Assembly (NCBI GenBank): GCA_964247055.1
Contig: OZ176051.1
Coordinates: 8,494,001 to 8,558,000 of the forward strand
Direction: 5' to 3'
Length of the DNA stretch: 64,000 nt
DNA from: Paragordius varius
Lineage: Eukaryota; Nematomorpha
The translations under genes and the position numbers were made by a program. This document shows positions 22,401 through 34,618 of the stretch, piece by piece. Within the stretch, counting starts at the first letter, position 1. Each line of letters begins with the position of its first letter. The notes under the pieces were generated by a model that was given only the letters and a program-made list of their open reading frames with translations, did not search any database and had not been told where the DNA came from.

Positions 22401-22995
22401 GATATGGTTCATAAACTATTCGGCTAATATCTAAAGCAGCCAAACAATAAGTAGTTTCCAACCAATTATCGTTTAAGTTGAGGTGTCCAGAAAGTACTTT
22501 AGTAATACTATAGGTAAATCCAGAAATATTATTTGCCGATGTGAAAACAACATTTTTATTATTGGATAATAAACAACGGTCAAAAGCTCCGATAGAAAAG
22601 AAATTTCCTTCCAACAAGGAACTGGGATACAATTTTCCAGAACTATCTTGAAGATGTAAAGCGTATGGATCCACGACACCTGCAGATCCAATTAATCCGA
22701 CATTTATATTTCTCATTACGTGCATACATGAAGACGACAAAGGGGAATGATCAAAATTATCATTATAATTCTTACATCGATCCTGATCATTAAAATGTGC
22801 AGAATGTCTCGGATTTATGAATTGAATTAATAAATCCTCAGGTCCAAAATTTTGATAATACCTATCATTTCGTCCAATGGGTTGGTTTATATTAACAGTA
22901 CTGGATGCACAAATTGAAATTACTATCCAAAATTGTAAGATTAATAATTTAGAGTAAAATTGAATCCTTATGGATTTGGAATTAAAAATATACAT
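19417..22995 (-). CDS. NRF-6-like (nose resistant to fluoxetine) membrane acyltransferase, three exons
   Basis: Exons on the minus strand are 22,995-21,138, 20,927-20,642 and 20,362-19,417, giving 1,029 residues. The junctions are G|GTAAGT...ATAG|GT and AA|GTACTC...GTAG|A, and the phases (1, then 2) close exactly. The start is fixed by an in-frame TAA two codons upstream. Residues 1-32 look like a signal peptide. The NRF domain (about 70-270) has paired Cys (74, 90, 141, 184, 236, 252, 257) and GLCVPSACTSLDIQ. A membrane helix lies at 361-380. The acyltransferase-3 domain follows from about 438, with VIIAHTY (His458), FFAVDTFFFLSGFL, RMIRILPAYLGLLL, then WTWYLACDLQFHAVSPL in exon 2 and many hydrophobic segments to the end. 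The family is multi-pass membrane proteins of arthropods and nematodes, implicated in lipid or drug handling. The substrate here is unknown. Confidence 0.9.
20363..20641 (-). other. Intron 2 of the NRF-like gene
   Basis: This 279-bp intron has GT (GTACTC) at its 5' side (20,641) and a TTGATTGTAG acceptor ending at 20,363. It splits the Lys codon at residue 715, and the joined reading is THSYK-PGLFPDDP. The donor after GT is weak, but no better alternative keeps the phase. Confidence 0.7.
20928..21137 (-). other. Intron 1 of the NRF-like gene
   Basis: This 210-bp intron has a strong GTAAGT donor at 21,137 and an AATAAAATAG acceptor ending at 20,928. It interrupts codon 620. The joined protein reads NNFVG-SRQMCAIWTWYL, which keeps the conserved family block intact. 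Confidence 0.8.
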
Positions 22996-23860
22996 TTTTT
23001 ATGAATCTTTTTCAAAAAAATAGTACTACATAAAATGGTACATAATTTTTATAAATTTGAATACATGTGTATGTAGTATAGTCAGTAACTTTTTACATAA
23101 AATTTTATATTTTTTACATTATAATTGTTTGTTCTGTGTAATACGAAACTGTTTTGTCCATATGTATAAATATGGGAAAAAATGACATCAAGGGGACACA
23201 TATGCAATAGTTAAATATATTTATTGATGTTATATTTTATAGAGGTTATAATTTATACAATAAGTTTTAAAAAACAACAAGCCACAGTACAATATACGGT
23301 TGCGTATAAAATAAGTTTGTCCATAATTAACAAAATCAATGCTTATAAAATAGGATAAAAATGGTTTAATTTCAACCATTTGCTGTTTAATAACATACGC
23401 TTCTGTATAATCGCTAAAACTTTTTAATGGATTTGAAGGGTTTACTCTAATATACTACAATCCTTTTTACATTTCTGTTAAGTATTTTTGGTTAAAATAT
23501 ATATGTCAGATTCAAGTATTTTTATATAAATAATATAAACATAATACGCGGTGCAATATACTATATATTTAATAAAGTTCCCAATATAATTATAATGAAA
23601 ATTGTCATCTGTTCATTTAATATGATAAAAAATTGTATCGTATTGAACCCTTTTAACGAATATATGCACAATAATTATATAAATCATCCGAAGACATTGA
23701 ATTCTAAATTAATTTGTATAAGGTATCGAAAGAAGGGCTTCCATTTAAAATTAATGATACATTCCAAATATTCTTTAAATCAAATAAATTTACCGCAATG
23801 ATTTAAGGTATTTATTGAATCTAAAGAGTTTTATAGATTTTAAAAACAATACCCTTAGAG
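22996..23860. other. Region upstream of the NRF-like gene
   Basis: This holds the putative promoter and 5' UTR of the minus-strand gene. It is AT-rich with no clear core promoter motif. A 68-codon plus-strand frame at 23,595-23,801 has no recognisable similarity and is probably fortuitous. Confidence 0.4.
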
Positions 23861-24291
23861 CAGAGATGTTCGATACAAATGCCTTCGCGAGCCGCATTTT
23901 TGACTCAATAAAACCGGTGAGCGGTATTTGGAACATATATGGCATATAAATTCATTAAAGTTTAAACTTAAGACTGCAAAATGCAAACCTAATAATTGTT
24001 TCTAGCTCTTGCCAATTGGATATCTAATTTCCCTTTTTTTGGAAAACAGATAAAAAGATATTGTTTTCTAATTTCTATTAAAAAATATAAATTTATTTAA
24101 ATATATTAAATAATCGATATTTAAATATCTACGTTTGCCAATATGTTAAACATGCACTCTTATAACATTATTTAAGCATGAAATCCAGGGGAATTATTTC
24201 AAAAATCAATACAATCTAGCACTGAGAAAATATGCAATTAAAAGTCTAAAACCTAGTTAAAATTTTATTTGAAATATCCATTAATAAAAGC

Positions 24292-24322
<31 letters not shown>

Positions 24323-25935
24323 ATTCATAAAGCTACAACGCGTAATTAAAGTTGGCGTCCTAATTACGAACCATCCAAGAGAATTTTTTTATAAAGACAT
24401 TACGAAAGAAGTAAGCTCAATTTGTAAATACCACAGCATTTCTTTGATTGTCGATTCGTATCCAAACATCGGTCGAGACCAAATAGGACAGAAATACCAC
24501 TTTTTTTTATAAAATCATTAGATAGTGGATTTAAAAGTCAAACAGTAGAATATTTTTTGAATATTATGAACCCAATTATAAATGATATTAGACCATCAAA
24601 TGGAATGGCCTTTGTATCGGATACTGTGGCAAATATGAAGGCCTCTGGAAAATTAATTTCTAAAAAATGTTCTAATATAGTATGGCATGGATGCCAATCC
24701 CATATTACGAATAGCTTAATTGAATTGAGTTAAAATGATATGCCCGAAACTTTAAATATTGGGCTAACTATAATGGATTTTATAAACTCTGATAAGTATT
24801 ATAAAAAATTTCAAAGCATTAAAAAAATATCCACTGACACTTAATTCTTGGACAATCACACGATATATACCATAAATAAAACCCTGAACAATTTTATTGG
24901 TGGAAAAATGACCATTCAACAAATGTCGATTTCCATGGAAAGATTTTTTGACCACTAAAGACAAAAGATCATATATAATTACTGGATGTTAATTTTTGGA
25001 TTATTTGAGTTTTTACAACATATTTCCTTGGGCAATAAGTATATTAGAATCTAATGTTTCTTTCATCACCTGCATTCATGATGTTTGACGCCATTCAAAG
25101 AATTTGTTTATGAAACATATTAATATATTTTGCCACCCAAAGGAGAAAGATATTGATTTGTTTAATAAACGAGCAAGGGATCACTGATTTGTTATTTTGG
25201 CTCGTTTACTGAATCCAGGTTGAAAAAAATGATTTAACAAGCGAGGAATCGTCTTATGCAATTAATCTACTTCAAATTTTGTCCACAAAATATTCCTTTG
25301 AAACGATTACTGCAATTTGTTTATAGAATAACTGGGTCTTTTGTTCACATTAAATATGAAATCTTAGGGCCTACTGAATAATTTGTCAGCACATTTACTG
25401 ACCATAAAATACTTATCCCATCTTGTTCAAAAAGATAATGTTCCTGATTCAAGTAATGCAACCGAAAGAAGTTCTCGATGAAAAATACATTTACAATCCT
25501 TATAGGAATCGATTGGATACGGAAAGAATCAATAAACATTTGTACATTAACTGTAATCTCCGAAAAGACATAGAAATATTAGTGAGGAGGATGAAATTAT
25601 ATTATAACTTTCTAATATTTTGTGTATATTTTTTTTAATAAACTCTCAAGTAATTTTATTTATTATATTTGTATATAATATAAGTAACCAAAACATGTTT
25701 AGATACTTAAATTTATTAAAAAAATCAGGGCAGTATTAGGAAAACGCAAGTACGAGCATTTATCGTTTTCATAATCTCCAATATCACATGATATTTACCC
25801 AAGTAAGATATTTATATTAATTTTTTTTTATAGTTTTACCCAAATAATTGATAACAAATATTTAAAAAATGGTCATGACCATGCTAATGGTCTGACCGGA
25901 CCTTTTTGAAAAGGCAGTCAAATGCACAACCCTAG
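23861..25935 (+). mobile_element. Decayed hAT transposon, copy 1
   Basis: The left end is CAGAGATGTTCGATACAAATG followed by CGCGAGCCGCA, a classic hAT terminus. The right end is GCACAACCCTAG. The two ends match imperfectly and no target duplication is visible. Between them are pieces of a hAT transposase: PNYEPSK at about 24,360, GMAFVSDTVANMKASGKLIS and IVWHGCQSHITNSLIEL at 24,600-24,730 (RNase H-like core), MDFINSDKYYKKF at 24,775, and near the end YRNRLDTERINKHLYINCNL, the dimerisation region. The frame is broken by many stops and frameshifts. A second, equally decayed copy is at 48,650-50,509. Confidence 0.7.
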
Positions 25936-28085
25936 TGATGACATTTTTGCAAATTATGAATTGAATTTTTCGCGAACCACGTGTGTGCTTTAGAGATTAA
26001 CTGTTTAACATTTTTTTGTGTGAGACTTTATGTATAAAAAAAGGTGAAATACACGAAAATTTTATATACTAGAAATATATATGAATAATTGTATATTAGC
26101 AAAGCATTTATTAACTAAAATAATAACAAAAAATATGTCAGTTCTTTTGGAGATTTTTCACTTTTTCATGGTTTTGCAACAAGGAAATGTTTAGGGAGCG
26201 AAAAATTAGATCAGTTAAAGCCGTGATATTAATATGCCTCCCAGACTAAAATATGTATATAATAAAATTAATTCCTTATATAATATTTAAAAGATAATAT
26301 CTAACAGGCGGGAAAAAAATTAACCTGTTGCGGCGTGACGATAACACGTGCATTTTCCGTAGTTTTCACTGAATATAAAATAAAATATTAATCATTCCAC
26401 ATTAAAAACTAATATTAAATATAAACTAAAGAAATGGACGCCCTTAGGAGCCAAATTTAGAATCGTACTTTAATTTTAAACAAAAATAATATTTATTTAT
26501 GCGTTCATAATTTTATGCTACATAGCGAATATAAAAAAGCAGGTATGGTGGATCTAAAACCGTTTTAATGGATATCAATTTGGAACTGTTTTGGCATAAT
26601 TTAAAAACTGCGGATACTTTTGCAATGTAATCCTGAATATTGTTTGCATAATATTGTTTGAATACTAAAAAATAGTGATGAATATCATTAAATTTTTCAA
26701 AGAAAAGTCGCCTTTAACTTTCAGTTTTTAATTTTCGATTATAATTAGGCTATGAAAACGGAGTTGAAATTCGAACCATTTGGTTTATAAAATCTTTAGC
26801 TTAAGCATTTTTCTGTCCCGAAAAATTATTTGAAACCCTAGCCATTTTGCCTGGTTAATTTTATTTAAAAAAACTGTGGAACGAAAACATTAAAACAGCC
26901 AAAAATGTTTGGAAGTGAACCCTAAAAGGTTCCCGTACGATCCCTGTGAAAATGTTAATTATTTTAAAATAAATTTCAAATTTATTATATAATTAAAGCA
27001 ATAAATATATATACTAGAAAGAGTATGGCCTTCAGAATAATATGGGGTGACACTTATAACCAATAATATTAGGCTGATGAACAATTTCATATGGTCAATT
27101 CGTTAAGTGATATTGAAATTAAAAAATACGAATGAATTGAAAAAAACTGTCTTTTATATATTCTGAAAAAGGTTGATGCTCCAGGAAATAAAATTAGCAC
27201 TTTCTCATGTTATGGATTCTACAATATCTCAACAACTATTTTTAACCAAAAACAAAGGAACATTTTTAAATATTTTAATTATAGAGGTATATTTATGGAA
27301 ACTATTTTTTAGCATTTGCATTTTTATATCATTTTAGATAGTTTTAATAATGACGGCTACAAAAAATGTGGTAGAGATGATTGTTGTTGATTTATAGTCA
27401 ATGAACCATTATTAGCAGGTTTCTAGGAAAACTTTTTCCATTCGATCCTATGATAGGTCCACACGGAATATATTTCAGGAACGACTTAGGGATTGCGACC
27501 TCTTTTTCTGTTGCTTTTTAGTTATCCTATCATTAGCTTCTTCGTAATATATAATCATAACAAATTTTTCGAAAATTTCAACTCTCGGAGCTATTTGTTT
27601 ATTGATTATTTCTTTTTCGATCATGTTGTGTATTTATTCTCTAACTCTTTTTTACCATCTTTTTCAATGGTCCTTCTACTTTTTAACATAATTACTCATT
27701 TTAGGACGTTTATCAATGGTTAGTTTTTAACTATATATCAAGCGAATTCTTTAATTTATCATCCGATACCTAGATTAGAAAATGTTTATATTACGAGCTT
27801 GCATATAATATTATACTAGTTACCACAATTTTGTCACTAATTATATTATAAATTGGTAACCATAACACTTACAATAATGTATATCATTTTAATTTTCTTG
27901 ATATATAATGATAAACCATACTTGCAGACAAATTTATAAAGCTATTATCTGATTTGTTCCACACCGGAATCGTATCGGTATATCGAGCGGTCAGAGTGTT
28001 GTATTCTAGTTTTATTCTTAAGATATTACATTCCTAATAATAGATAAACAACATCGATAACATGCAACCTGCTACGGTCAATTTA
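24040..28085. repeat. Duplicated block A, copy 1
   Basis: Nearly this whole stretch reappears in the same orientation at 48,650-52,615. Landmarks shared in order include AACATGCACTCTTATAACA, GGTATGGTGGATCT, CCTCCCAGACTAAAATATGT, AACACGTGCATTTTCCGTAG and GATAACATGCAACCTGCTAC. The copies differ by many substitutions and small indels. The first half is the hAT fossil. The second half (25,936-28,085) has no recognisable gene and may be another decayed element, since its left edge again has a hAT-like look (TTCGCGAACCACG). Confidence 0.8.
24290..24318. repeat. AT dinucleotide microsatellite
   Basis: A run of about 14 TA units lies inside the decayed hAT element. The second hAT copy lacks it (48,845-48,860), so it arose after the duplication or was lost in the other copy. 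Confidence 0.8.
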
Positions 28086-28305
28086 TACCTTACCTAAACG
28101 AATGCATTATTTAGGCTATATAGAGAACTTTAGATATGATATAATAAATATTGCGGAAATATTATTTTAAATTAATGCACATAATGCTTAACAAAACATT
28201 TGCATTTTACAATATTTTTTCTACAATATCAAATTTAATTCCAGCAAACAGTGAATTTATTAATAGCAATTTGTCTGAAATTATAAGACAGAATATTTTT
28301 ATATA

Positions 28306-28580
28306 TACCATTTATTAAATTCACTCTTGAACAATTCAAATTCACCCTAGAACAAATCAAATTTACCCTCGAACAATTCAAAACCCTAAAATTAAGTATT
28401 TTCGGGCTAATACACCATTAATAAGATATATATTCTTGTATCCTAGTTTATTTTTGCAGTGTAATATTTAACGTTTCATTTTTTAAAAATATAAAAAAAT
28501 ATATGTAATTTAAATAAAAAACACATAATTTATTTTAGGGTTTTCAATTGTTCAAGGGTGAATTTGAATTGTAAACGGTA
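28306..28580. mobile_element. Foldback/MITE element, TACCATT family
   Basis: The ends are TACCATTTATTAAATTCAC and its inverse ...GTAAACGGTA. The left arm holds three direct subrepeats of the CACCCTCGAACAATTCAAA type. The right arm has the inverse AGGGTGAATTTGAATTGT. It is non-coding. Confidence 0.7.
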
Positions 28581-28810
28581 TATATAAAATAATGTGCCTA
28601 AAAGGCCATAGATGGTTTAATTTAAAAAACCAATCTCATTGATTTTTTTCGGATTTTTAATTTACAAACATGTGTTTATAGTCCTATGTTGTGGTGGCAT
28701 TGTTTGGATTGTATTTTTAAAAAGTTTATATAAAAACTTTATAACAGATACAAAGTTATGCCAGATAAATAATCTATTATTACTGAGTGTCTACGAAAAC
28801 CCTGATGATA

Positions 28811-29137
28811 TACCATTTAAAATTCAATTTCACCCTTACACAATTCAAATTCACCCTTGAACAATTCAAATTCACCCTCGAACAATTCAAATTCACCCTC
28901 AAATAAAATATATGTTTTTTAAGATTAAAAATTACCTATATTTTATATATTTTTAAAAAAATTCTATTTTAAGTTAAAATAATATTAAAAAAATAATAAA
29001 CTATACCATAAACATATATTTTATATTAATAATAAATTATATTAGTTCGAAAACACATAATTTATTTTTAGGGTGAATTTGAATTGTTCGAGGGTGAATT
29101 TGAATTGTTTAAGGGTGAATTTGAACTGTAAATGGTA
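28811..29137. mobile_element. Foldback/MITE element, TACCATT family (second copy nearby)
   Basis: The ends are TACCATTTAAAATTCAATTTC and ...GAACTGTAAATGGTA. It has four left-arm and three right-arm subrepeats. It lies only 230 bp from the preceding copy in the same design, with a different subrepeat number. Confidence 0.75.
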
Positions 29138-29394
29138 TGTAAATATATTCTGATAGGAAAATGTATCAGGATTATCATGAATCTTTTGTTTAGAGCCCTT
29201 TGGAATATAAGAAAGTTGTTAATGGTAACTGTTCCATATCAGAAAAATGGAAATATTTGAGCACATATTTAACAAAATTTTTTTGATGAAAGCTAAATGC
29301 TTCATTATAAATATCACCAAAATATATCATAAACTGCATATAAAGCCAAATAATATATAAAAAATTTATTTTTCGATAAAAAACATACATCAAA
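29138..29394 (+). mobile_element. Half copy of the 6.7-kb inverted-repeat family
   Basis: AGGAAAATGTATCAGGATTA, TCCATATCAGAAAAATGG and the downstream ATAAACTGCATATAAAG match the left arm of the element at 6,696-7,760. No matching inverted arm is present, so this is a fragment. Confidence 0.5.
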
Positions 29395-29815
29395 ATAAAA
29401 CTAAAATTTATTGTATTTTATATTTTCTTTTTTCAGCCATCTGGTTTATGAGTGTATAAATAATTTATACGGTTTTATTTTGGAATCTTACATGAGTGAA
29501 AATAAAATATATAATTTATGCAAAATAGGATCTACAAATGGTGGAAAATTACCGAAAATCCGTACATATCACAGTAAAAATAAGTACAAATCCCTGTCCC
29601 TGATTCGTTTTAACACAAATTAATATTTTTATTGGCATATGTACGGATTTTTGGTAATTTTCGACCACTTGTTAATCCTATTTTGGATAAATTATATATA
29701 ATTCCCACTCATGAAAGATTCCAAAATAAAACAGTATAAATTATTTATACACTCATAAACAGATGATAAAACTGATTAATAAAATACAATATTTATGAGT
29801 TTTATTTTGATATAT
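29395..29815. repeat. Near-perfect ~420-bp palindrome
   Basis: The left arm at 29,395-29,580 contains GTTTATGAGTGTATAAATAA, CCAAATG-like and CCGTACATAT blocks. The right arm at about 29,625-29,815 is its reverse complement (TTATTTATACACTCATAAAC). The loop is about 45 nt. It can fold into a long hairpin. It is probably a foldback/MITE insertion or an inverted duplication. It has no gene. Confidence 0.75.
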
Positions 29816-30504
29816 AAGTTTTTTAAATGAATAAAATATGTATGTTAAGATTTTAATAGTGAATTTAGCTAGCAAATTTTGATTTAGTTTCATAAAATTT
29901 TTTTTAGCTTTTAAGTGTGTTTTGAACTGAGTTTTATAGACACCCTATTTATATGATTCAACGCTATTTATATATAAAAATTATCTCCTAAAATGATAAT
30001 CAGCCATATTATCTCAACTTTTATCATTATTTTTTGAATTATCTAATTATCCTTAATTTTCACTTTTATTTCGATTTTCTCTTAATATTTTAAAAACTAG
30101 GTCGTTTCAACAAATTAAATTTTCGGCAAATGAATTCACTAGTCCTAAGCTATCTCATAAAAAAATACTTTTGTTAAAAATTAACCCTCTTTTTTGCACA
30201 CAATGTAACAGTTTACTTCAAGAGTGACCCTGAATAACTACAAGTTCGTACTTTATTTCAAAGTGGTCTCTTTCAACATTGTTCTTTTGTTTTTAACTTT
30301 TATTAATCACTGTATCATTCATCTATTTCATTTTTAACCTTTACTCTTTATAAAACTTTTGAATTAATAACAAATTTTTATCATTCAGAAACCGTATATT
30401 TTTGTTAATTTCACAAAAAATATTATAATATTAAGACTCTATAAAGCTTTCTCGGTTATCAATTTCAATAAGAACAGTTATAGATAAATAATATAAAATT
30501 TTTA
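29816..30504. other. AT-rich sequence, nothing recognised
   Basis: No open frame, RNA gene or repeat boundary is visible before the Helitron array. Confidence 0.45.
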
Positions 30505-31538
30505 TCTATATATTTATAAAAATGGAAAATGCTGGCTTTGTGATCTGGTACAGGAAAACCGGTAGACCCATTCAAATCCAAACATTGAAAAAATATAATC
30601 ATTAATGAATGCCCCGACAATATAGGCCCCCAGTTCGGGCCCACCCCGTGTGAAAAACGGGTTTTTTTTAAAAACAGAAGTCCACAAAAATCGTGTCTTT
30701 GAGACAATTTTCCGGAGAACCTGTTGGACCATTCAATTTCAAATATGATTTTTATTTAGTTATTTTCGATTGCGCTAAACATAGTCGAGTCACTTTTTTG
30801 ATTTAGGCCTTCTTTTTACCCGCTCCCCCCGTAAAATGCCATTTTTTTCAAAAAACAAAGTCCACAAAAATATTTTTTTAAATCTATTTTTCGACCAAGG
30901 TATGACACCGTAAAAATTCAATATGGATTCCACGTATTCCCTGTTAAAAGGCAAAAATTTTCGCCAAGCGTTTCTTTGATGATAGCTGCTGGGTAAGGAG
31001 CTACCCGCGAAAAACTGATTTCTCATGTAACTTTGTGATCTGTTTCCGGAAAACCGGTGCCATTCAAATCCAAACATCGAAAAAAATAATCATTAATGAA
31101 TGCCCCGACAATAGCTTCGCCCTTTTTTGGAATTAGGTCCCCAGTTCGGGCCCACCCCGTGTGAAAAAGGGGTTAAGTCAATTTTTTGGAGATCGTGTTG
31201 GACCATTCAATTTCAAATGTGATTTTTGTTTACTTATTTTTGATGGCGCTGAACATAGTCGACTCACTTTTTTGATTTTGGCCCTCTTTTTACCCGCTAC
31301 CCCCGTAAAATGCCATTTTTTTCAAAAAAAAACAAAGTCCACAAAAATAATTTTTTGCTTGTATTTTTTTGCCCACGGTATGAGACTGTAAAAATTCGAG
31401 AAAGATTTTTCGTATTCCCTGTGAAAAGGCAAAAATTTTAGTCAAGCGTTTCTTTGATGATAGCTGCTGAGTAAGGAGTATCTATCATATGTTAGGATGT
31501 TAAAAGATATATGGATATTAATACATTATTTATGGTAA
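30505..31538 (+). mobile_element. Helitron copy 1 of the array, 3'-truncated
   Basis: It has a complete TC 5' end and two internal units. The 3' part is replaced by a short flank (TATCTATCATATG... GGTAA) shared with copies 2, 3 and 5. The first unit has an internal deletion in the block after GGCCCCCAGTTCGGGCCCAC, compared with the others. Confidence 0.8.
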
Positions 31539-32592
31539 TCTATATATTTATAAAAATGGAAAATGCTGGCTTTGTGATCTGGTACAGGAAAACCGGTAGA
31601 CCGATTCAAATCCAAACATTGAAAAAATATAATCATTAATGAATGTACCGACAATAGCTTCGCCCTTTTTTGAAATAGGCCCCCAGTTCGGGCCCACCCC
31701 GTGTGAAAAACGGTTTTTTTTTAAAAACAGAAGTCCACAAAAATCGTGTCTTTGAGACAATTTTCCGGAGAACGTGTTGAACCATTCAATTTCAAATATG
31801 ATTTTTATTTAGTTATTTTCGATTGCGCTAAACATAGTCGAGTCACTTTTTTGATTTAGGCCCTCTTTTTACCCGCTCCCCCCGTAAAATGCCACCTTTT
31901 TCAAAAAACAAAGTCCACAAAAATATTTTTTTAAATCTATTTTTCGACCAAGGTATGACACCGTAAAAATTCAATATGGATTCCACGTATTCCCTGTTAA
32001 AAGGCAAAAATTTTCGCCAAGCGTTTCTTTGATGATAGCTGCTGGGTAAGGAGCTACCCGCGAAAAACTGATTTCTCATGTAACTTTGTGATCTGTTTCC
32101 GGAAAACCGGTGCCATTCAAATCCAAACATCGAAAAAAATAATCATTAATGAATGCCCCGACAATAGCTTCGCCCTTTTTTGGAATTAGGTTCCCAGTTC
32201 GGGCCCACCCCGTGTGAAAAAGGGGTTAAGTCAATTTTTTGGAGATCGTGTTGGACCATTCAATTTCAAATGTGATTTTTGTTTACTTATTTTTGATGGC
32301 GCTGAACATAGTCGACTCACTTTTTTGATTTTGGCCCTCTTTTTACCCGCTACCCCCGTAAAATGCCATTTTTTCAAAAAAAAAACAAAGTCCACAAAAA
32401 TAATTTTTTGCTTGTATTTTTTTGCCCACGGTATGAGACTGTAAAAATTCGAGAAAGATTTTTCGTATTCCCTGTGAAAAGGCAAAAATTTTAGTCAAGC
32501 GTTTCTTTGATGATAGCTGCTGAGTAAGGAGTATCTATCATATGTATAGGTTGTTAAAAGAAATATGGATATTAATACATTATTTATGGTAA
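31539..32592 (+). mobile_element. Helitron copy 2 of the array, 3'-truncated
   Basis: This is nearly identical to copy 1 from the second internal unit onward. It has the same truncation point after GCTGAGTAAGGAG and the same flank, showing that element plus flank were amplified together. Confidence 0.8.
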
Positions 32593-33650
32593 TCTATATA
32601 TTTATAAAAATGGAAAATGCTGGCTTTGTGATCTGGTACAGGAAAACCGGTAGACCGATTCAAATCCAAACATTGAAAAAATATAATCATTAATGAATGC
32701 CCCGACAATAGCTTCGCCATTTTTTGAAATAGGCCCCCAGTTCAGGCCCACCCCGTGTGAGAAACGGGTTTTTTTTAAAAACAGAAGTCCACAAAAATCG
32801 TGTCTTTGAGACAATTTTCCGGAGAACGTGTTGAACCATTCAATTTCAAATATGATTTTTATTTAGTTACTTTCGATTGCGCCAAACATAGTCGAGTCAC
32901 TTTTTTGATTTAGGCCCTCTTTTACCCGCTCCCCCCGTAAAATGCCACCTTTTTCAAAAAACAAAGTCCACAAAAATATTTTTTTAAATCTATTTTTCGA
33001 CCAAGGTATGACACCGTAAAAATTCAATATGGATTCCACGTATTCCCTGTTAAAAGGCAAAAATTTTCGCCAAGCGTTTCTTTGATGATAGCTGCTGGGT
33101 AAGGAGCTACCCGCGAAAAACTGATTTCTCATGTAACTTTGTGATCTGTTTCCTGAAAACCGGTGAACCCATTCAAATTCAAATATCGAAAAAATATAAT
33201 CATTAATGAAAGCCCCGACAATAGCTTCGCCCTTTTTTGGAATTAGGTCCCCAGTTCGGGCCCACCCCGTGTGAAAAATGGGTTAAGTAAATTTTTGGAG
33301 AACGTGTTCCACCATTCAGTTTCAAATATGATTTTTGTTTACTTATTTTTGATCGCGCAGAACATAGTCGACTCACTTTTTTGATTTAGGCCCTCTTTTT
33401 ACCCGCTACCCCCGTAAAATGCCATTTTTTTCAAAAAAAACAAAGTCCACAAAAATAATTTTTTCATTGTATTTTTTTGCCCACGGCATGAGACTGTAAA
33501 AATTCGAGAAAGATTTTTCGTATTCCCTGTGAAAAGGCAAAAATTTTAGTCAAGCGTTTCTTTGATGATAGCTGCTGAGTAAGGAGTATCTATCATATGT
33601 ATAGGTTGTTAAAAGATATATGGATATTAATACATTATTATTTATGGTAA
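32593..33650 (+). mobile_element. Helitron copy 3 of the array, 3'-truncated
   Basis: It has the same layout as copy 2. From about 32,930 rightward it is almost identical to copy 5, 2,026 bp further on, including the shared variant TTTCCTGAAAACCGG. Confidence 0.8.
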
Positions 33651-34615
33651 TCTATATATTTATAAAAATGGAAAATGCTGGCTTTGTGATCTGGTACAGG
33701 AAAACCGGTAGACCGATTCAAATCCAAACATTGAAAAAATATAATCATTAATGAATGCCCCGACAATAGCTTCGCCCTTTTTTGGAATTAGGCCCCCAGT
33801 TCGGGCCCACCCCGTGTGAAAAACGGGTTTTTTTTTAAAACAGAAGTCCACAAAAATCGTGTCTTTGAGACAATTTTCCGGAGAACGTGTTGGACCATTC
33901 AATTTCAAATATGATTTTTATTTAGTTATTTTTGATTGCGCCAAACATAGTCGATCACTTTTTTGATTTAGGCCTTCCTTTTATCCGCTCCCCCCGTAAA
34001 ATGCCATTTTTTTCAAAAAACAAAGTCCACAAAAATATTTTTTTAAATCTATTTTTCGACCAAGGTATGAGACCGTAAAAATTCAATATGGATTCCACGT
34101 ATTCCCTGTTAAAAGGCAAAAACTTTAGTCAGGCGTTTCTTTGATGATAGCTGCTGGGTAAGGAGCTACCCGCTAAAAACTGATTCCCTTTGTAACTTTT
34201 GAGATCTGTTTCCGGAAAACCGGTAGATAAATTCAAATCCAAACTTCGAAAAAATATAATCATTAATGAATGCCCCGACAATAGCTTCACCCTTTTTTGG
34301 AATTAGGCCCCCAGTTCGGGCCCACCCTGTGTGAAAAACGGTTTTTTTTGAAAACAGAAGTCCACAAAAATCGTGTCTTCGAGACAATTTTCTGAATTTC
34401 AAATATGATTTTTGTTTACTTATTTTCGATTGCGCCGAACATATTCGTCTCGCTTTTTTGATTTAGGCCCTCTTTTTACCCGCTCCCCTCGTAAAATGCC
34501 ATTTTTTTCAAAAAACAAAGTCCACAAAAATAATTTTTTAAATCTATTTTTCCCCCTCCCCCCAGAAGTCCGAAGGACTTCCACGGGCTGCGTAGCAGCA
34601 CGAGATTTACGCTAG
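33651..34615 (+). mobile_element. Helitron copy 4 of the array, complete (965 bp)
   Basis: 5' TC at 33,651. The 3' hairpin is GCTGC-GTA-GCAGC (34,587-34,599), the spacer ACGAGATTTACG and CTAG at 34,612-34,615, followed by T. TAA separates it from the next TC. It has two internal units about 515 bp apart. Confidence 0.9.
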
Positions 34616-34618
34616 TAA

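Noticed and set aside
22223-22691. Frames on both strands within NRF exon 1
   Set aside because: They are shadows in other frames of a well-supported coding exon.
24764-25638. Short frames on both strands in block A
   Set aside because: They are remnants or antisense shadows of the decayed hAT transposase.
27493-27723. Hydrophobic 76-codon frame
   Set aside because: The equivalent part of the second copy (about 52,030-52,270) is not open, so it is not maintained.
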